Shown one piece after another: positions 50,388-59,309 of a stretch of DNA of 64,000 bases. Where the stretch lies: assembly GCA_965203565.1 (NCBI GenBank), contig OZ241896.1, positions 2,790,001-2,854,000 of the forward strand, in the 5' to 3' direction. The first letter of the stretch is position 1; every line of letters starts with the position of its first letter. The notes beneath the pieces were generated by a model. The model did not search any database and was not told the DNA's origin. It saw only the letters and a list, made by a program, of their open reading frames with translations. A program made the translations under genes and the position numbers. The DNA comes from JAAXGX01 sp965203565. GTDB lineage: Bacteria > Acidobacteriota > Vicinamibacteria > Vicinamibacterales > UBA8438.

Positions 50388-53138
50388 GTGACGCGGTCCG
50401 TGCTGCGCCTGTCGGCCCTGCTCTTCTTCCTCCCGCCGCCGGCGGTCGCGCAGCCGCCGGTGACGACGGCTGACCTCGCTCCGCTCGTCGCCGAGCTGCA
50501 GGCGGCGGTCGAGACGGCGGACGCGCAGCGCTTCCTGGCGCTGCTGGCTCCGGAGGCCGACGGCGCGGCGGCCCGGGAATTCGCCGGCGAGGCGATTCGT
50601 GAGGGGGTCACCGCGGCCTCGGCGGTCGCGCGGTTCGTGGCGCCGGTGGACGAAGCGGCGGCCGGCGGACGCCAGCGTCTGACGGTCGAGCTGTTCACCG
50701 AACGCGGCGACCGGGGCCGGCTCCGGACTTGGCGGCTCGACGTGGCCCGCGCCGCGGCGCCGGACGGCGCGCCCGGTCCTTGGCGCATCGCCGCGCACGA
50801 GCGGCCCGACGGGGTCGACGGGCTGCACCACCTCTCGCTCGACACCGGCCGCCAGTTCGACGCGAGCGGCCTGGAGATGACCGCCGAGGACGTGACGCTG
50901 CGCATGTCGCGCGGCGCTGCGTTCGTCTCGGAGATCGACGGCGGCGTCACCGGGCTGGTCCTGGTGGGCGACGGCGTGCTGACGTTCGCGCCGGCGCCCG
51001 CGGCGGAGCGCCGGCAGATCGAGATCTTCTCGGGCCGCGAAACGCTGGAGGCCGAGTTCACGCACGCGTTCGTCCGTCTCAACCCGTCGATGCTCGACGC
51101 CCGCTTGGCCGTCCCGCTGGCGCCGGCTGAGATCGACGAGGCGGCGGCCGAGCGGGCGCGGGAGGCGTTCGACGCGCTGGCGGGGCTGACGTTCGTCGTC
51201 GATCTGGGCGAGTTCAGCGACCGGACGTGGTGGCTCACCCCGCGGACCGGCAACTTCGTGGCCGAGGTCGCCACGCGCGAGCACGGCGTCCTCACCTACA
51301 CGCTCTCCCCGCAGCAGCCGGAGGACGTCTCGCTGTTCATTCGCGACCCGGCGCGCGTCATCTCGCTCTACCCGTCCGCCCGCAAGCGGGCGGAGCGCGG
51401 CCGGTACTTCGACCCGCGCGACGCCGTCCGGTTCGACGTCCTCGACTACGACGTCGACGTCTCGTTCGAACCGCGTGGGGTGGGCCGCGAGTCGCTGGGG
51501 GCGCGGCCGACCCTGCTCGGGTGCTGGATGGAAGGTTCGGTCCGTCTGGCGCTGCGCGTGAAGGACGCGCCGCTCAAGTCGTTGACGCTGCAACTGGCCG
51601 ACGTGCTGCGGGTGCGCTCGGTGACGTCGCGCGAGTTCGGCGCGCTGCTGTTCTTCCGCCTGCGCGGCCGCAGCGACGTCGTCGTCCACCTGCCGTCGGA
51701 AGCGCCGGCCGGGACCGAGTTCTCCATCCTCGTGCGGTACTCCGGCCTGCTCGAAGCGGACGAGCTCGAGGAGAACTGGATAGGCCGGATGCGGATGCTC
51801 GACTCCGGGCGCGCGCCCGTCTACGGCGTCCCGGAACGGCGCTACCTGTACACGAACGCCAGCCGCTGGTACCCGCGTCCGGCGGCGGCCGACTACGCCA
51901 CCGCCACGATGACGCTGACGGTTCCGGCGGAGTACGGCGTGGTGGCCAGCGGCGACCCCGAAGACGGCAACCCGCCCGTCCACACCCCCGACGGCGCCCG
52001 CGGGACGCGCACCTTCTCGTTCGTCACAGTCCAGCCGACACGGTACCTGGCCTGCCTGATCACCCGGTTCGCGCGCGACGACACGCCGGCGCTGGAGGTG
52101 GCGCCGGACCGCGACGCGCCCGCGCACCGGGCGGGCGCGTCGTACGACAGCGTGTCAGTGTCGGTGGAGGCGAACGCGTTCGGCCGCCGCCGGATCCCGG
52201 AGGCGGCCGAACGGGCGGCGGCGGTCCTGCGCTTCTACACGTCGCTCGTCGGCGATCTGCCGTATCCCACGCTGACGCTGGCGTTGACCGACAGCCGCCT
52301 GCCGGGCGGGCACAGCCCCGCGTACTTCGTCGTCCTCAACGAGCCGCTGCCGGCGCACGGACGGCTGATGCGCACCTGGCGCACCGACCCGGCCGCGTTC
52401 GCCGGCTTCCCGTCGTTCTTCCTCGCGCACGAGCTGGCCCACCAGTGGTGGGGACAGGCGGTCGGCTGGAAGAACTACCGCGAACAGTGGCTCAGCGAAG
52501 GTCTCGCGCATTATTTCGCCGCCCTCTCGGTGCGTCACGCGCACGGCGAGGAGGCGTTCGTCGAGGTGCTCGCGCAGCTCCGCCGCTGGAGCCTGCGCCA
52601 CGCCGACCAGGGGCCGGTCTCCCTGGGGTACCGGCTGGGACATCTCGACGACGAGCCGCGGGTGTTCCGCGCCATCGTCTACAACAAGGGCGCCCTGACG
52701 CTGCACATGCTGCGGCGGCTCGTCGGCGACGACGCCTTCTTCCGCGGCCTGCGGCGGTTCTACGACGCGATGCGGTTCCGCTCGGCCGGGACGGACGATC
52801 TGATCCGGGCGTTCGAAGCGGAGGCGGGACGGCCGCTCGGCGATTTCTTCGAACGCTGGATCCACGAGTTCGACCTGCCGGACATCCGGTTCGACCACCG
52901 CACCGAGCCGAACGCCGCCGACCCGGAGGCGACCGACGTCGTGCTCCGTTTCCGGCAGGACGGCAAGCTGTTCGAGCTGCCGGTCACCGTCACGCTCGCC
53001 TACCGGTCCGGGGAGGAAGAGTCGCTGGTCGTCCCGGTGGCCGGGCGCACCACCGAGCTGCGCGTTCCGTTGAAGGGCCCCTTGCGCGACGTGCGCGTCA
53101 ACCGCGACCACGCGGCCCTGGCGGAAATCCGGCGGTGA
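50388..53138 (+). CDS. M1-like zinc metallopeptidase (secreted)
   Basis: A 916-residue secreted protein, GTG start, signal peptide ending AVAQP. Its C-terminal half has the gluzincin motif HELAHQWWG near residue 681 and the downstream Glu in WLSEGLAHYF. The aminopeptidase GxMEN motif expected about 60 residues earlier is missing; PGGHSPAYFVVLNEP stands there. It may therefore act as an endopeptidase or on unusual N-termini. The N-terminal 400 residues are a beta-rich region of unknown type. Confidence 0.88.
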   Translation: MTRSVLRLSALLFFLPPPAVAQPPVTTADLAPLVAELQAAVETADAQRFLALLAPEADGAAAREFAGEAIREGVTAASAVARFVAPVDEAAAGGRQRLTVELFTERGDRGRLRTWRLDVARAAAPDGAPGPWRIAAHERPDGVDGLHHLSLDTGRQFDASGLEMTAEDVTLRMSRGAAFVSEIDGGVTGLVLVGDGVLTFAPAPAAERRQIEIFSGRETLEAEFTHAFVRLNPSMLDARLAVPLAPAEIDEAAAERAREAFDALAGLTFVVDLGEFSDRTWWLTPRTGNFVAEVATREHGVLTYTLSPQQPEDVSLFIRDPARVISLYPSARKRAERGRYFDPRDAVRFDVLDYDVDVSFEPRGVGRESLGARPTLLGCWMEGSVRLALRVKDAPLKSLTLQLADVLRVRSVTSREFGALLFFRLRGRSDVVVHLPSEAPAGTEFSILVRYSGLLEADELEENWIGRMRMLDSGRAPVYGVPERRYLYTNASRWYPRPAAADYATATMTLTVPAEYGVVASGDPEDGNPPVHTPDGARGTRTFSFVTVQPTRYLACLITRFARDDTPALEVAPDRDAPAHRAGASYDSVSVSVEANAFGRRRIPEAAERAAAVLRFYTSLVGDLPYPTLTLALTDSRLPGGHSPAYFVVLNEPLPAHGRLMRTWRTDPAAFAGFPSFFLAHELAHQWWGQAVGWKNYREQWLSEGLAHYFAALSVRHAHGEEAFVEVLAQLRRWSLRHADQGPVSLGYRLGHLDDEPRVFRAIVYNKGALTLHMLRRLVGDDAFFRGLRRFYDAMRFRSAGTDDLIRAFEAEAGRPLGDFFERWIHEFDLPDIRFDHRTEPNAADPEATDVVLRFRQDGKLFELPVTVTLAYRSGEEESLVVPVAGRTTELRVPLKGPLRDVRVNRDHAALAEIRR

Positions 53139-53655
53139 ACCGGCGCCGGCGCCAGCACCGGCCGGTCGCCGGCCAGCGCCATGAGCTGCGCCGCCACCGT
53201 GAGTTGCAGCGTCTTGCCGAGCCCCACCTGATCGGCCAGCACAAACCGCGCGCCGTGCGGCCCGCGGTGGGCGCCGAAGGCGAGCTTCACGAAATGCTTC
53301 TGGTGCTCCCACAGGCCGACTTCGCGGCGGTAGACCGGTGCGAGCACCTCCGCCGCCACGCGGTTGCACCAGCGCTCGATCTTCTGATTCGGAACGTTGA
53401 TGAAGACCGGCGGGGCAATCGGATCGGCCAGCGCGAAGCCGCGGAACTCGTCCGGGTCGAGACCGCGCCGGTTGCTTGGCGCTGCTGGCACAGGTACACC
53501 GTGTCGAGCAAGTCGGGACTCGGACGGACCGGCGCGGCGTCCGCGACCGTGCGAAAGTCGGGGATCGGAACGCGCTCGACCGGCGGCTTCTCCAGGAACA
53601 GGCAACCGATCGGGGTGAACGTCGGTCTTCGCGAAGCGTTCAAGCAAGTCTCGGA
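53139..53655 (-). pseudogene. SNF2-type helicase fragment with frameshift
   Basis: The C-terminal side reads LWEHQKHFVKLAF and ADQVGLGKTLQL, the start of a SNF2/DEAD-type helicase with Walker A. The gene stops soon after Walker A. Upstream, KPPVERVPIPDF and LLDTVYLCQQRQ lie in another frame, so there is a frameshift near 53480. The 5' side ends in a partial element. Confidence 0.7.
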
Positions 53656-53664
53656 CCTGGGTTG

Positions 53665-53718
53665 TGGTGGAGCCCCGCGTCGCGCCGAGAGCGGCGAGGC
53701 CCCGCCTGACAAGGCGTG
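53665..53718 (+). repeat. Partial element (left half) beside the helicase relic
   Basis: About 54 bp matching the left half of the element (GTGGTGGAGCCCCGCGTCGC ... CTGACAAGGCGTGAG). A hairpin follows directly, with arms GCGTGAGA (53714-53721) and TCTCACGC (53754-53761). Confidence 0.6.
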
Positions 53719-53808
53719 AGAAGGGCGCCCATCGGGCCGCCCTTTTGGACCGCTCTCACGCGGCCGAAGGGTTGCCGCGCGGGCCGGGCCGCGCATGGAT
53801 CACGGCTC

Positions 53809-54792
53809 CTACCGTCCGCCGTCCCGCGCGGCGGCGACCTCTTCCGTCACCCGGGAGCCGGCCAGGATCCCCTCCATCGCGTAGTTCCCTTCGTGGCAGG
53901 CGTACTCGAACAGCGGCCCTTCGACCCGGTTCAGCGGGATCGCGGCCGTCCAGGGCCGCGTGAACTCCGCGTCGTCCTCGAACGTGTACCGGTAGTCGAT
54001 CGTGTCGGCGTCGACCCGGGTGAACCGCTCGACGAGGCGCAGGCTCCGGCCGCCGCCGAAGACGGTGGCCATTCGCGTGTTGGTCTTGCGGGTGAAGTTC
54101 TGCGTCTCGACCACCAGCGTGTCGCCCTCCCATCGGCCGCGCGAGTCGCCGAGCCACTGCCGGACGCCGTCCGGGGCGTGCGGGCGGCCGTCGATCGGGA
54201 TGATGCGCGAGTCGTGGATCATCTCGACCACCAGCACCACGTGCGTGGGGGTCTGCAGGACGTGGTAGTTGTGGTTGTAGAACCCGGGCGACATCGCCCC
54301 CGGCAGGCCGCGGGTGATGCACCGGTCGAACAGCGACAGCTCCTGCCAGGACGCCACCGGCTCGCGGCCGTCGGGGAACCGGTGGGCGCCCGCGTCGGCC
54401 CGCGCCCGGCCCTGCCGGGTCAGCGGCGGAAGCCGCCCGTCGGGCGGGTCCACGATGAGGGATGTGCGGTTCGTGTCCTGGCCGTACTCGAACCAGAATT
54501 CGTTGTAGAACCCGGGGTCGCCCTCCCGCTCTGCGAACGTCGCTTCGGAGGTGCGCTGGAATCGTTCCGCCACCTCCTCGTCGGTAAGCCGCTCCTTGTC
54601 GGCGAGCGCCTCGGGGCGTTCGAGCGGCACGACGGTGTTGTTGTTCCAGACGCCCTGCAGGTCCGGATCGCCCCACGGCGTCCGGGGCAGGTCCGCCCGG
54701 CCCGGGTCCTGGGCGGCGGCGCCCGCGGCGGCGAGCACGAATGCGGCGGCGAACGCCGGCAACGCGGCCGGCCGAACAGGTCTGCGCGTCAT
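53809..54792 (-). CDS. Secreted 'RTPWGDPDLQG' family protein, copy 2
   Basis: A 327-residue secreted protein with signal peptide ending GAAAQ. It shares the RTPWGDPDLQG start, TSLIVDPPDGRLPPLT, GRWEGDTLVVET and YACHEGNYAM with the gene at 20.1-21.3 kb. No known enzyme motif. The start at ATG 54792 has GGGAGG 6 bases upstream. Confidence 0.82.
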   Translation of the reverse strand: MTRRPVRPAALPAFAAAFVLAAAGAAAQDPGRADLPRTPWGDPDLQGVWNNNTVVPLERPEALADKERLTDEEVAERFQRTSEATFAEREGDPGFYNEFWFEYGQDTNRTSLIVDPPDGRLPPLTRQGRARADAGAHRFPDGREPVASWQELSLFDRCITRGLPGAMSPGFYNHNYHVLQTPTHVVLVVEMIHDSRIIPIDGRPHAPDGVRQWLGDSRGRWEGDTLVVETQNFTRKTNTRMATVFGGGRSLRLVERFTRVDADTIDYRYTFEDDAEFTRPWTAAIPLNRVEGPLFEYACHEGNYAMEGILAGSRVTEEVAAARDGGR

Positions 54793-54858
54793 GACTGGCC
54801 TCCCTCTGCGTCCGGTATCATCCACCATCCTACGACAACCGCCTCGAAATGGCGATCA

Positions 54859-54890
54859 ATCCGTGGCGGAGCCCCGCGGGGCGCCGAGAT
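54859..54890 (+). repeat. Partial element (left end) next to copy C
   Basis: About 32 bp matching the left end (CCGTGGCGGAGCCCCGCG, then GGGCGCCGAGA), directly upstream of the full copy C; a local tandem duplication. Confidence 0.6.
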
Positions 54891-54903
54891 GCCGTAATCT
54901 TGA

Positions 54904-55062
54904 CAGCCCGTGGGTGGAACCCCGCGGGGCGCCGAGAGCGGCGAGGCGCCCGGCTGACAAAGCGTGAGGAGGGGGCATATTGGGTATGCGCAACCGACGA
55001 ACAACGCCGTCAGGCGGGATGCATCGCCGCTCGAATGCAGCGGGGACCTCCGCCACGGGCTG
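54904..55062 (+). repeat. Full copy C of the 158-bp element
   Basis: A 159-bp copy with CAGCCCGTGG/CCACGGGCTG ends, between the 'RTPWGDPDLQG' gene and the lipocalin-like gene. The next about 45 bp (55085-55130) resemble the element core again, including GAGGAGGGAGCATG, which is the ribosome-binding site and start of the next gene. Confidence 0.85.
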
Positions 55063-55103
55063 TTGACGCCGGGTCCGGCCGGAACGAAGCGTGAGGAGGG
55101 AGC

Positions 55104-56165
55104 ATGGCGACCTTGTTCGATCGACGGACGATGCGAACGACCTTGACGGCGCTCGGACTGGCCGGACTGGCCGCGGCCGCCGGTGGATGCGGCACCGGAC
55201 CGGCGCCCGAAGAGCCGCCCGCGGCGCCGGCCGCGGCCGCCGGCGGGACGCTGGCCGACGCCGTGGCCGGCACGTGGGAGCTGGAGTCGGTCGCGCTGCG
55301 CGATGCGGCGGACGCGCTCCTGCCGGCGCCGGAAGGTCCGGCGCTCGGCGCGCCGGGGGCGATCGGGCAGCTGGCGCTCGACGCCGCCGGATACGTCGGA
55401 CTGGCGATCATGCAGCAGGGCCGGCCGCAGTACGACGACCCGACGCCGGAGCAGGCAGCGGCCGACCTGGAAGGGTATACGGCGCTGTTCGGGACGTACG
55501 CCGTCGACGAGGCCGCCGGGCGCATGACGATCCGGGTCGAGGGCGCCCGCGACCCGAACCTGACCGGCGGCGCCGTGACGCTCGCGGTCGGCGTCGATCC
55601 GTCGGGAGACCGGCTGACGCTGGAGCTGCCGGCGGGGGCGTCCGGGGCGACGCCGACGGCGGCGTGGCGGCGGCTGCCGGCGCTGGAGCGGTTGACGCCG
55701 ACCCACCGGCGCGTCATCGGGTTCTGGCGCCACGCGCCGAACGCGGGCGACACGGCCGCCGATCCGCCGCTCCGGCCCGGGTTCATCCTCTACACGCCGG
55801 CCGGCCGGATGATGGTGCACCTGCTCGACCCGGACCGGCCGCCGTACGCCGGCGCGGAGCCGACCCCTGCGGAGGCGCAGGCGGCGGTGCGCTCCTACAC
55901 CAGCTACTTCGGACCGTTCAGCGTCGACGAGGCCGGCGGCTACTTCGTCCACCACCGGATCGGCCACACGCTGGACCTCACGGACCGGCCGGAGTCCGAG
56001 CGCCGGACCGGGCTCGGCACCGACGCCCAGCGGTTCTACGAGTTCACGGACGACAGGATGGTGCTGCGCTACCTGACGACCGCCGGCGTGCGGCCGCCGC
56101 CCGCGGGGGGCGGCGAGTGGGCCGGGACGATCACCTGGGAACGGATGACTCCGGCGCTCCCGTAG
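55104..56165 (+). CDS. Lipocalin-like lipoprotein
   Basis: A 353-residue lipoprotein with lipobox AAGGC near residue 29. Two lipocalin-like beta-barrel repeats follow: GTWELESVALRDAADALL ... AGYVGLAIMQQGRPQY, then RVIGFWRHAPNAGD ... GFILYTPAGRMMVHLLDPD. It probably binds a small hydrophobic ligand. GAGGGAGC precedes the ATG; this segment resembles the core of the 158-bp element. Confidence 0.85.
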   Translation: MATLFDRRTMRTTLTALGLAGLAAAAGGCGTGPAPEEPPAAPAAAAGGTLADAVAGTWELESVALRDAADALLPAPEGPALGAPGAIGQLALDAAGYVGLAIMQQGRPQYDDPTPEQAAADLEGYTALFGTYAVDEAAGRMTIRVEGARDPNLTGGAVTLAVGVDPSGDRLTLELPAGASGATPTAAWRRLPALERLTPTHRRVIGFWRHAPNAGDTAADPPLRPGFILYTPAGRMMVHLLDPDRPPYAGAEPTPAEAQAAVRSYTSYFGPFSVDEAGGYFVHHRIGHTLDLTDRPESERRTGLGTDAQRFYEFTDDRMVLRYLTTAGVRPPPAGGGEWAGTITWERMTPALP

Positions 56166-56190
56166 CGACGCCGGCGGAGGAGGACGAACG

Positions 56191-58248
56191 ATGGCGACGG
56201 CAAGCGGGATGCGGCGGCTGGCGGGGTGCGCCGCCTGCGCCCTGACGCTCGGCGTCGCGCCGGCGTCGGCGCAGCACGGCGCGAAGACGGACGGCGAGTG
56301 GCCGACCTACGGCGGCGACCTCGGGAACACGAAATACTCGCCGCTCGACCAGATCGACCGGAGCAACTTCGGCGATCTGGAGATCGTCTGGCGCTGGCGG
56401 TCGGCCGACCGGTTCCTCAGCAGGACCGACGCGGCCGGCGGCGAGCTGTGGACCGACTCGCGGCTGATCTTCGAGCAGCTCGACCGCGAGGACCCCGGCC
56501 GGTGGCGGGACCGGGAGCCGCCCTATCTGGCCAACTTCAAGGCGACCCCGCTGATGGTCGGGGGACGGCTCTACGTGAACATGCCGACGTCGGTCGGGGC
56601 GGCGATCGACGCGCGCACGGGCGAGACGATCTGGATCTACAACCCGAAGACGTACGAAGCGGGCACCACGACGATGACCGCCCGGTGGAACCAGCGCGGC
56701 GTGGCGTACTGGACCGACGGCGACGCGGAGCGGATCCTGTGGGGGACCGGCGACGGATATCTGGTGGCGGTCGACGCCGAGACCGGCCGGCCGGCGGAGC
56801 GCTTCGGCGACCGGGGGCGCGTCGACCTGATGGAGGGGTTGCCGCAGGCGGAGCGCGGGTCGCGCGACTGGCTCAACGCCCTGACCTACTCGGTGCAGTC
56901 GCCCCCGATAGTGATCGGCGACACGGTGGTGACGCCGGCGTCGATCTCGTCGTACAACGTCGACAAGGAGCAGATCCCCGGGTGGACGCGCGGCTGGGAC
57001 GTCCGGACCGGCCGGCGGAAGTGGACGTTCGAGACGACGCCGCAGGCCGACAGCTTCGGGAACGACACCTGGGAAGGAGACTCGTGGCGCTACACCGGCA
57101 AGATCAGCGGGTGGACGATCTACAGCGCCGACGCAGAGCTCGGGTACCTCTACGTGCCGCTGAACACCGCCGCGCCCGACTATTGGGGCGGCCACCGGCT
57201 GGGCGACAACCTGTACGCGGAGACGCTGCTCTGCCTGGACGTCGAGACCGGCGAGCGGGTCTGGCACTACCAGTTCGTCCATCACGGCCTGTGGGACTAC
57301 GACCTGCCGGCGGCGCCCAACCTGCTCGACGTCGTCGTCGACGGACGGCCGATCAAGGCGGTGGCGCAGATCACCAAGCAGGGGTTCGTCTTCGCGTTCG
57401 ACCGGGTGACCGGCGAGCCGATCTGGCCGATCGAGGAGCGTCCCGTACCGGCGTCGGACGTGCCGGGCGAGCGCGCGTCGCCGACGCAGCCGTTCCCGAC
57501 CCGGCCGGCCCCGTTCGAACACCAGGGGGTCGCGGCGGACGATCTGGCCGACTTCACGCCCGAGATCCGGGAGATGGCGCTCAGGACGATCGAGCCGTTC
57601 CGGATCGGGCCGCTGTACACGCCGCCGTCGCTGGTGGTCGAGGGGGGGAATCAGGGCACGCTCGGGCGGCCGAGCGCGGGGGGCGGGGCGAACTGGGGCG
57701 GCGCCGCCGTGGACCCGGAGACGGGGATGCTGTACGTCCCGTCCAGCAACACGTTCTTCGTCTTCCGCATCCGCGAGCCGCGGGAGCACGAACGCGGCAC
57801 GCTGCGGTACTTCCAGGATCGGGAGGGCGCCTATCCGACGATGCCCCGCGGCCTGCCGCTGTTCAAGCCGCCGTACTCGCGGATGACCGCCATCGACATG
57901 AACACGGGCGAGCACGTCTGGATGCAGCCGCTCGGCGACGGCGACCGGATCCGCAACCACCCGATGCTCAGGGACCTCGACCTGCCGCCGCTCGGCGGCG
58001 ACAGCGGGCGGAGCGGGCCGCTGCTGACGAAGACCCTGCTGATCAGCGCGCTGTCGGCCGGCGGGACCGGCGGCGGCCCGCGCCTGGCGGCGCGGGACAA
58101 GGCGACGGGAGAAGTGGTGGCGTCGATCGACCTGCCGCGCGGCGCCATCGGCACGCCGATGACGTACCTGCTCGACGGCCGGCAGTACGTCGCCGTCACC
58201 GTGGGCGGCGATCCGGTCCCGGAACTGATCGCGTACGCGCTGCCGTAG
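56191..58248 (+). CDS. PQQ-dependent glucose/alcohol dehydrogenase-type quinoprotein
   Basis: A 685-residue secreted propeller with signal peptide ending ASAQH. It has WPTYGGDLGNTKYSPLDQI, MVGGRLYVNMPTSVGAAIDA, HHGLWDYDLPAAPNLLDV (typical of the membrane or soluble glucose dehydrogenase type) and GQYVAVTVGG-type ending. No transmembrane N-terminal part. It follows the lipocalin-like gene by 25 bp and may be co-transcribed. Confidence 0.9.
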   Translation: MATASGMRRLAGCAACALTLGVAPASAQHGAKTDGEWPTYGGDLGNTKYSPLDQIDRSNFGDLEIVWRWRSADRFLSRTDAAGGELWTDSRLIFEQLDREDPGRWRDREPPYLANFKATPLMVGGRLYVNMPTSVGAAIDARTGETIWIYNPKTYEAGTTTMTARWNQRGVAYWTDGDAERILWGTGDGYLVAVDAETGRPAERFGDRGRVDLMEGLPQAERGSRDWLNALTYSVQSPPIVIGDTVVTPASISSYNVDKEQIPGWTRGWDVRTGRRKWTFETTPQADSFGNDTWEGDSWRYTGKISGWTIYSADAELGYLYVPLNTAAPDYWGGHRLGDNLYAETLLCLDVETGERVWHYQFVHHGLWDYDLPAAPNLLDVVVDGRPIKAVAQITKQGFVFAFDRVTGEPIWPIEERPVPASDVPGERASPTQPFPTRPAPFEHQGVAADDLADFTPEIREMALRTIEPFRIGPLYTPPSLVVEGGNQGTLGRPSAGGGANWGGAAVDPETGMLYVPSSNTFFVFRIREPREHERGTLRYFQDREGAYPTMPRGLPLFKPPYSRMTAIDMNTGEHVWMQPLGDGDRIRNHPMLRDLDLPPLGGDSGRSGPLLTKTLLISALSAGGTGGGPRLAARDKATGEVVASIDLPRGAIGTPMTYLLDGRQYVAVTVGGDPVPELIAYALP

Positions 58249-58282
58249 CGGCGGCCGGCCGCCGCCGGTCCGGACCCGGGCG

Positions 58283-58717
58283 CTACCGCTCGGTCGGGTC
58301 GCGGCCGTCGCGCGGCGCGCCGGTGCCGGACGACCCCATGAACAGGGTGCGGCCGTCGGGGAGCGTCAGGTCGCGGCCGTTGGCGCGCCGGGTGCCGTCC
58401 TTCGAGCCGTAGCCGTCGACGACGATCTCCATGCCGACCTGGATGACCTCCTTCGAGAAGCCACGGCGGAACAGGTTGTGGGGGTTGCCGCCCTCGATCA
58501 TCCAGCGCTCGGTGGACCCGTCGTCCATCTTGACGTCCATGTGGATCCAGGCGTGGGGGTTGATCCACTCGACCTTGGTGACCGTGCCCTGGAAGCGGAC
58601 GGGCCGGTTGGCGTCGAACTCGGCGGAGAACGCGTGATGGGCGGCGGCGCCGGCGGCGCCGAGCAGGAGCGCGGCGCCCGCCGCCGCCGCCGTCCGTGTC
58701 AGTCGGTGTGTGCGCAT
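58283..58717 (-). CDS. DUF6152 secreted protein
   Basis: A 144-residue secreted protein with signal peptide ending AAAHHAFSAE. It has FQGTVTKVEWINPHAWIHMDV, ERWMIEGGNPHNLFRRGFS and NGRDLTLPDGRTLFMGSS, all typical of DUF6152. It may be an OB-fold protein; the function is unknown. ATG 58717 is used, with GGGAAGG about 9 bases upstream. Convergent with the quinoprotein. Confidence 0.88.
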   Translation of the reverse strand: MRTHRLTRTAAAAGAALLLGAAGAAAHHAFSAEFDANRPVRFQGTVTKVEWINPHAWIHMDVKMDDGSTERWMIEGGNPHNLFRRGFSKEVIQVGMEIVVDGYGSKDGTRRANGRDLTLPDGRTLFMGSSGTGAPRDGRDPTER

Positions 58718-58776
58718 CGATTTCATCCTTCCCTGTTGTCCTTTTCCTGGTTCGCCTGGCTTCGGCTCGGGTTCCG

Positions 58777-58986
58777 TCAGATGTCCGGCTCGCTGGTCGG
58801 CCGCCGCGTGACGTCGATCACCAGCGTCCCGCCGCGCCGGCCGTAGTCGCCTTCCCAGCGCGAGACGAGCTGCTCCTTCCGCAGATGGCCGTAGATCAGC
58901 TCCTCGACCATCTCCACGCACCGGTGCTCCGGCGCCTGCGCGTGCTCCTCCATCCGCTTGTACAGCGGCAGGGTGTTCGGCGTCAA
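58777..58986 (-). CDS. Small hypothetical protein
   Basis: A 69-residue ORF starting at TTG, with helix LPLYKRMEEHAQAPEHRCVE and strand GGTLVIDVTRRP. Codon pattern looks coding. It might be the C-terminal end of a longer lost gene or a free-standing small protein. No family was recognised. It lies just downstream of the PqqD-like gene. Confidence 0.45.
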   Translation of the reverse strand: MTPNTLPLYKRMEEHAQAPEHRCVEMVEELIYGHLRKEQLVSRWEGDYGRRGGTLVIDVTRRPTSEPDI

Positions 58987-59009
58987 CTACTTTGGCCGCT
59001 TGGCGACAA

Positions 59010-59309
59010 TTATTTCGGCCGGTCCAGTTCGACGAGGCCGGCGGCGGACAAATCCTCCAGCAGCACGGTCACGTCTTGTAGGCAGGCGTCCGCGTCGACC
59101 TTGAACTCCTCGGTCAACGCCGTGACCAGCGCGCCGACCGTCGTCCATGCGCCGTCGTCTCCGATGAGCCGCCACACGGCCTGACCGGTCTCTTTCAGGC
59201 TGTAGAACCAGCCCTTTCCGACGTCCATGAACAGCAATTCGTCGTCCAGCTCGGCATCGACGAAAGCATCGGAAGTGCGCCGCACGCGGCTCGCCGGAGT
59301 CATCGTCAT
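59010..59309 (-). CDS. PqqD-family RiPP recognition element protein
   Basis: A 99-residue protein of the PqqD/RRE fold: DELLFMDVGKGWFYSLKETG, then AVWRLIGDDG and the helical C-terminus TALTEEFKVDADACLQDVTV. In lasso-peptide and related RiPP clusters this protein (B1) binds the precursor leader. Its ATG overlaps the sulfotransferase stop. No PQQ synthesis genes are adjacent, so it belongs to the RiPP-like operon, not to PQQ synthesis. Confidence 0.88.
   Translation of the reverse strand: MTMTPASRVRRTSDAFVDAELDDELLFMDVGKGWFYSLKETGQAVWRLIGDDGAWTTVGALVTALTEEFKVDADACLQDVTVLLEDLSAAGLVELDRPK

Noticed and set aside
59010..59309. PQQ biosynthesis gene pqqD
   Set aside because: No pqqA, B, C or E nearby; operon partners are a cyclase, kinase and sulfotransferase, so an RRE role fits better.
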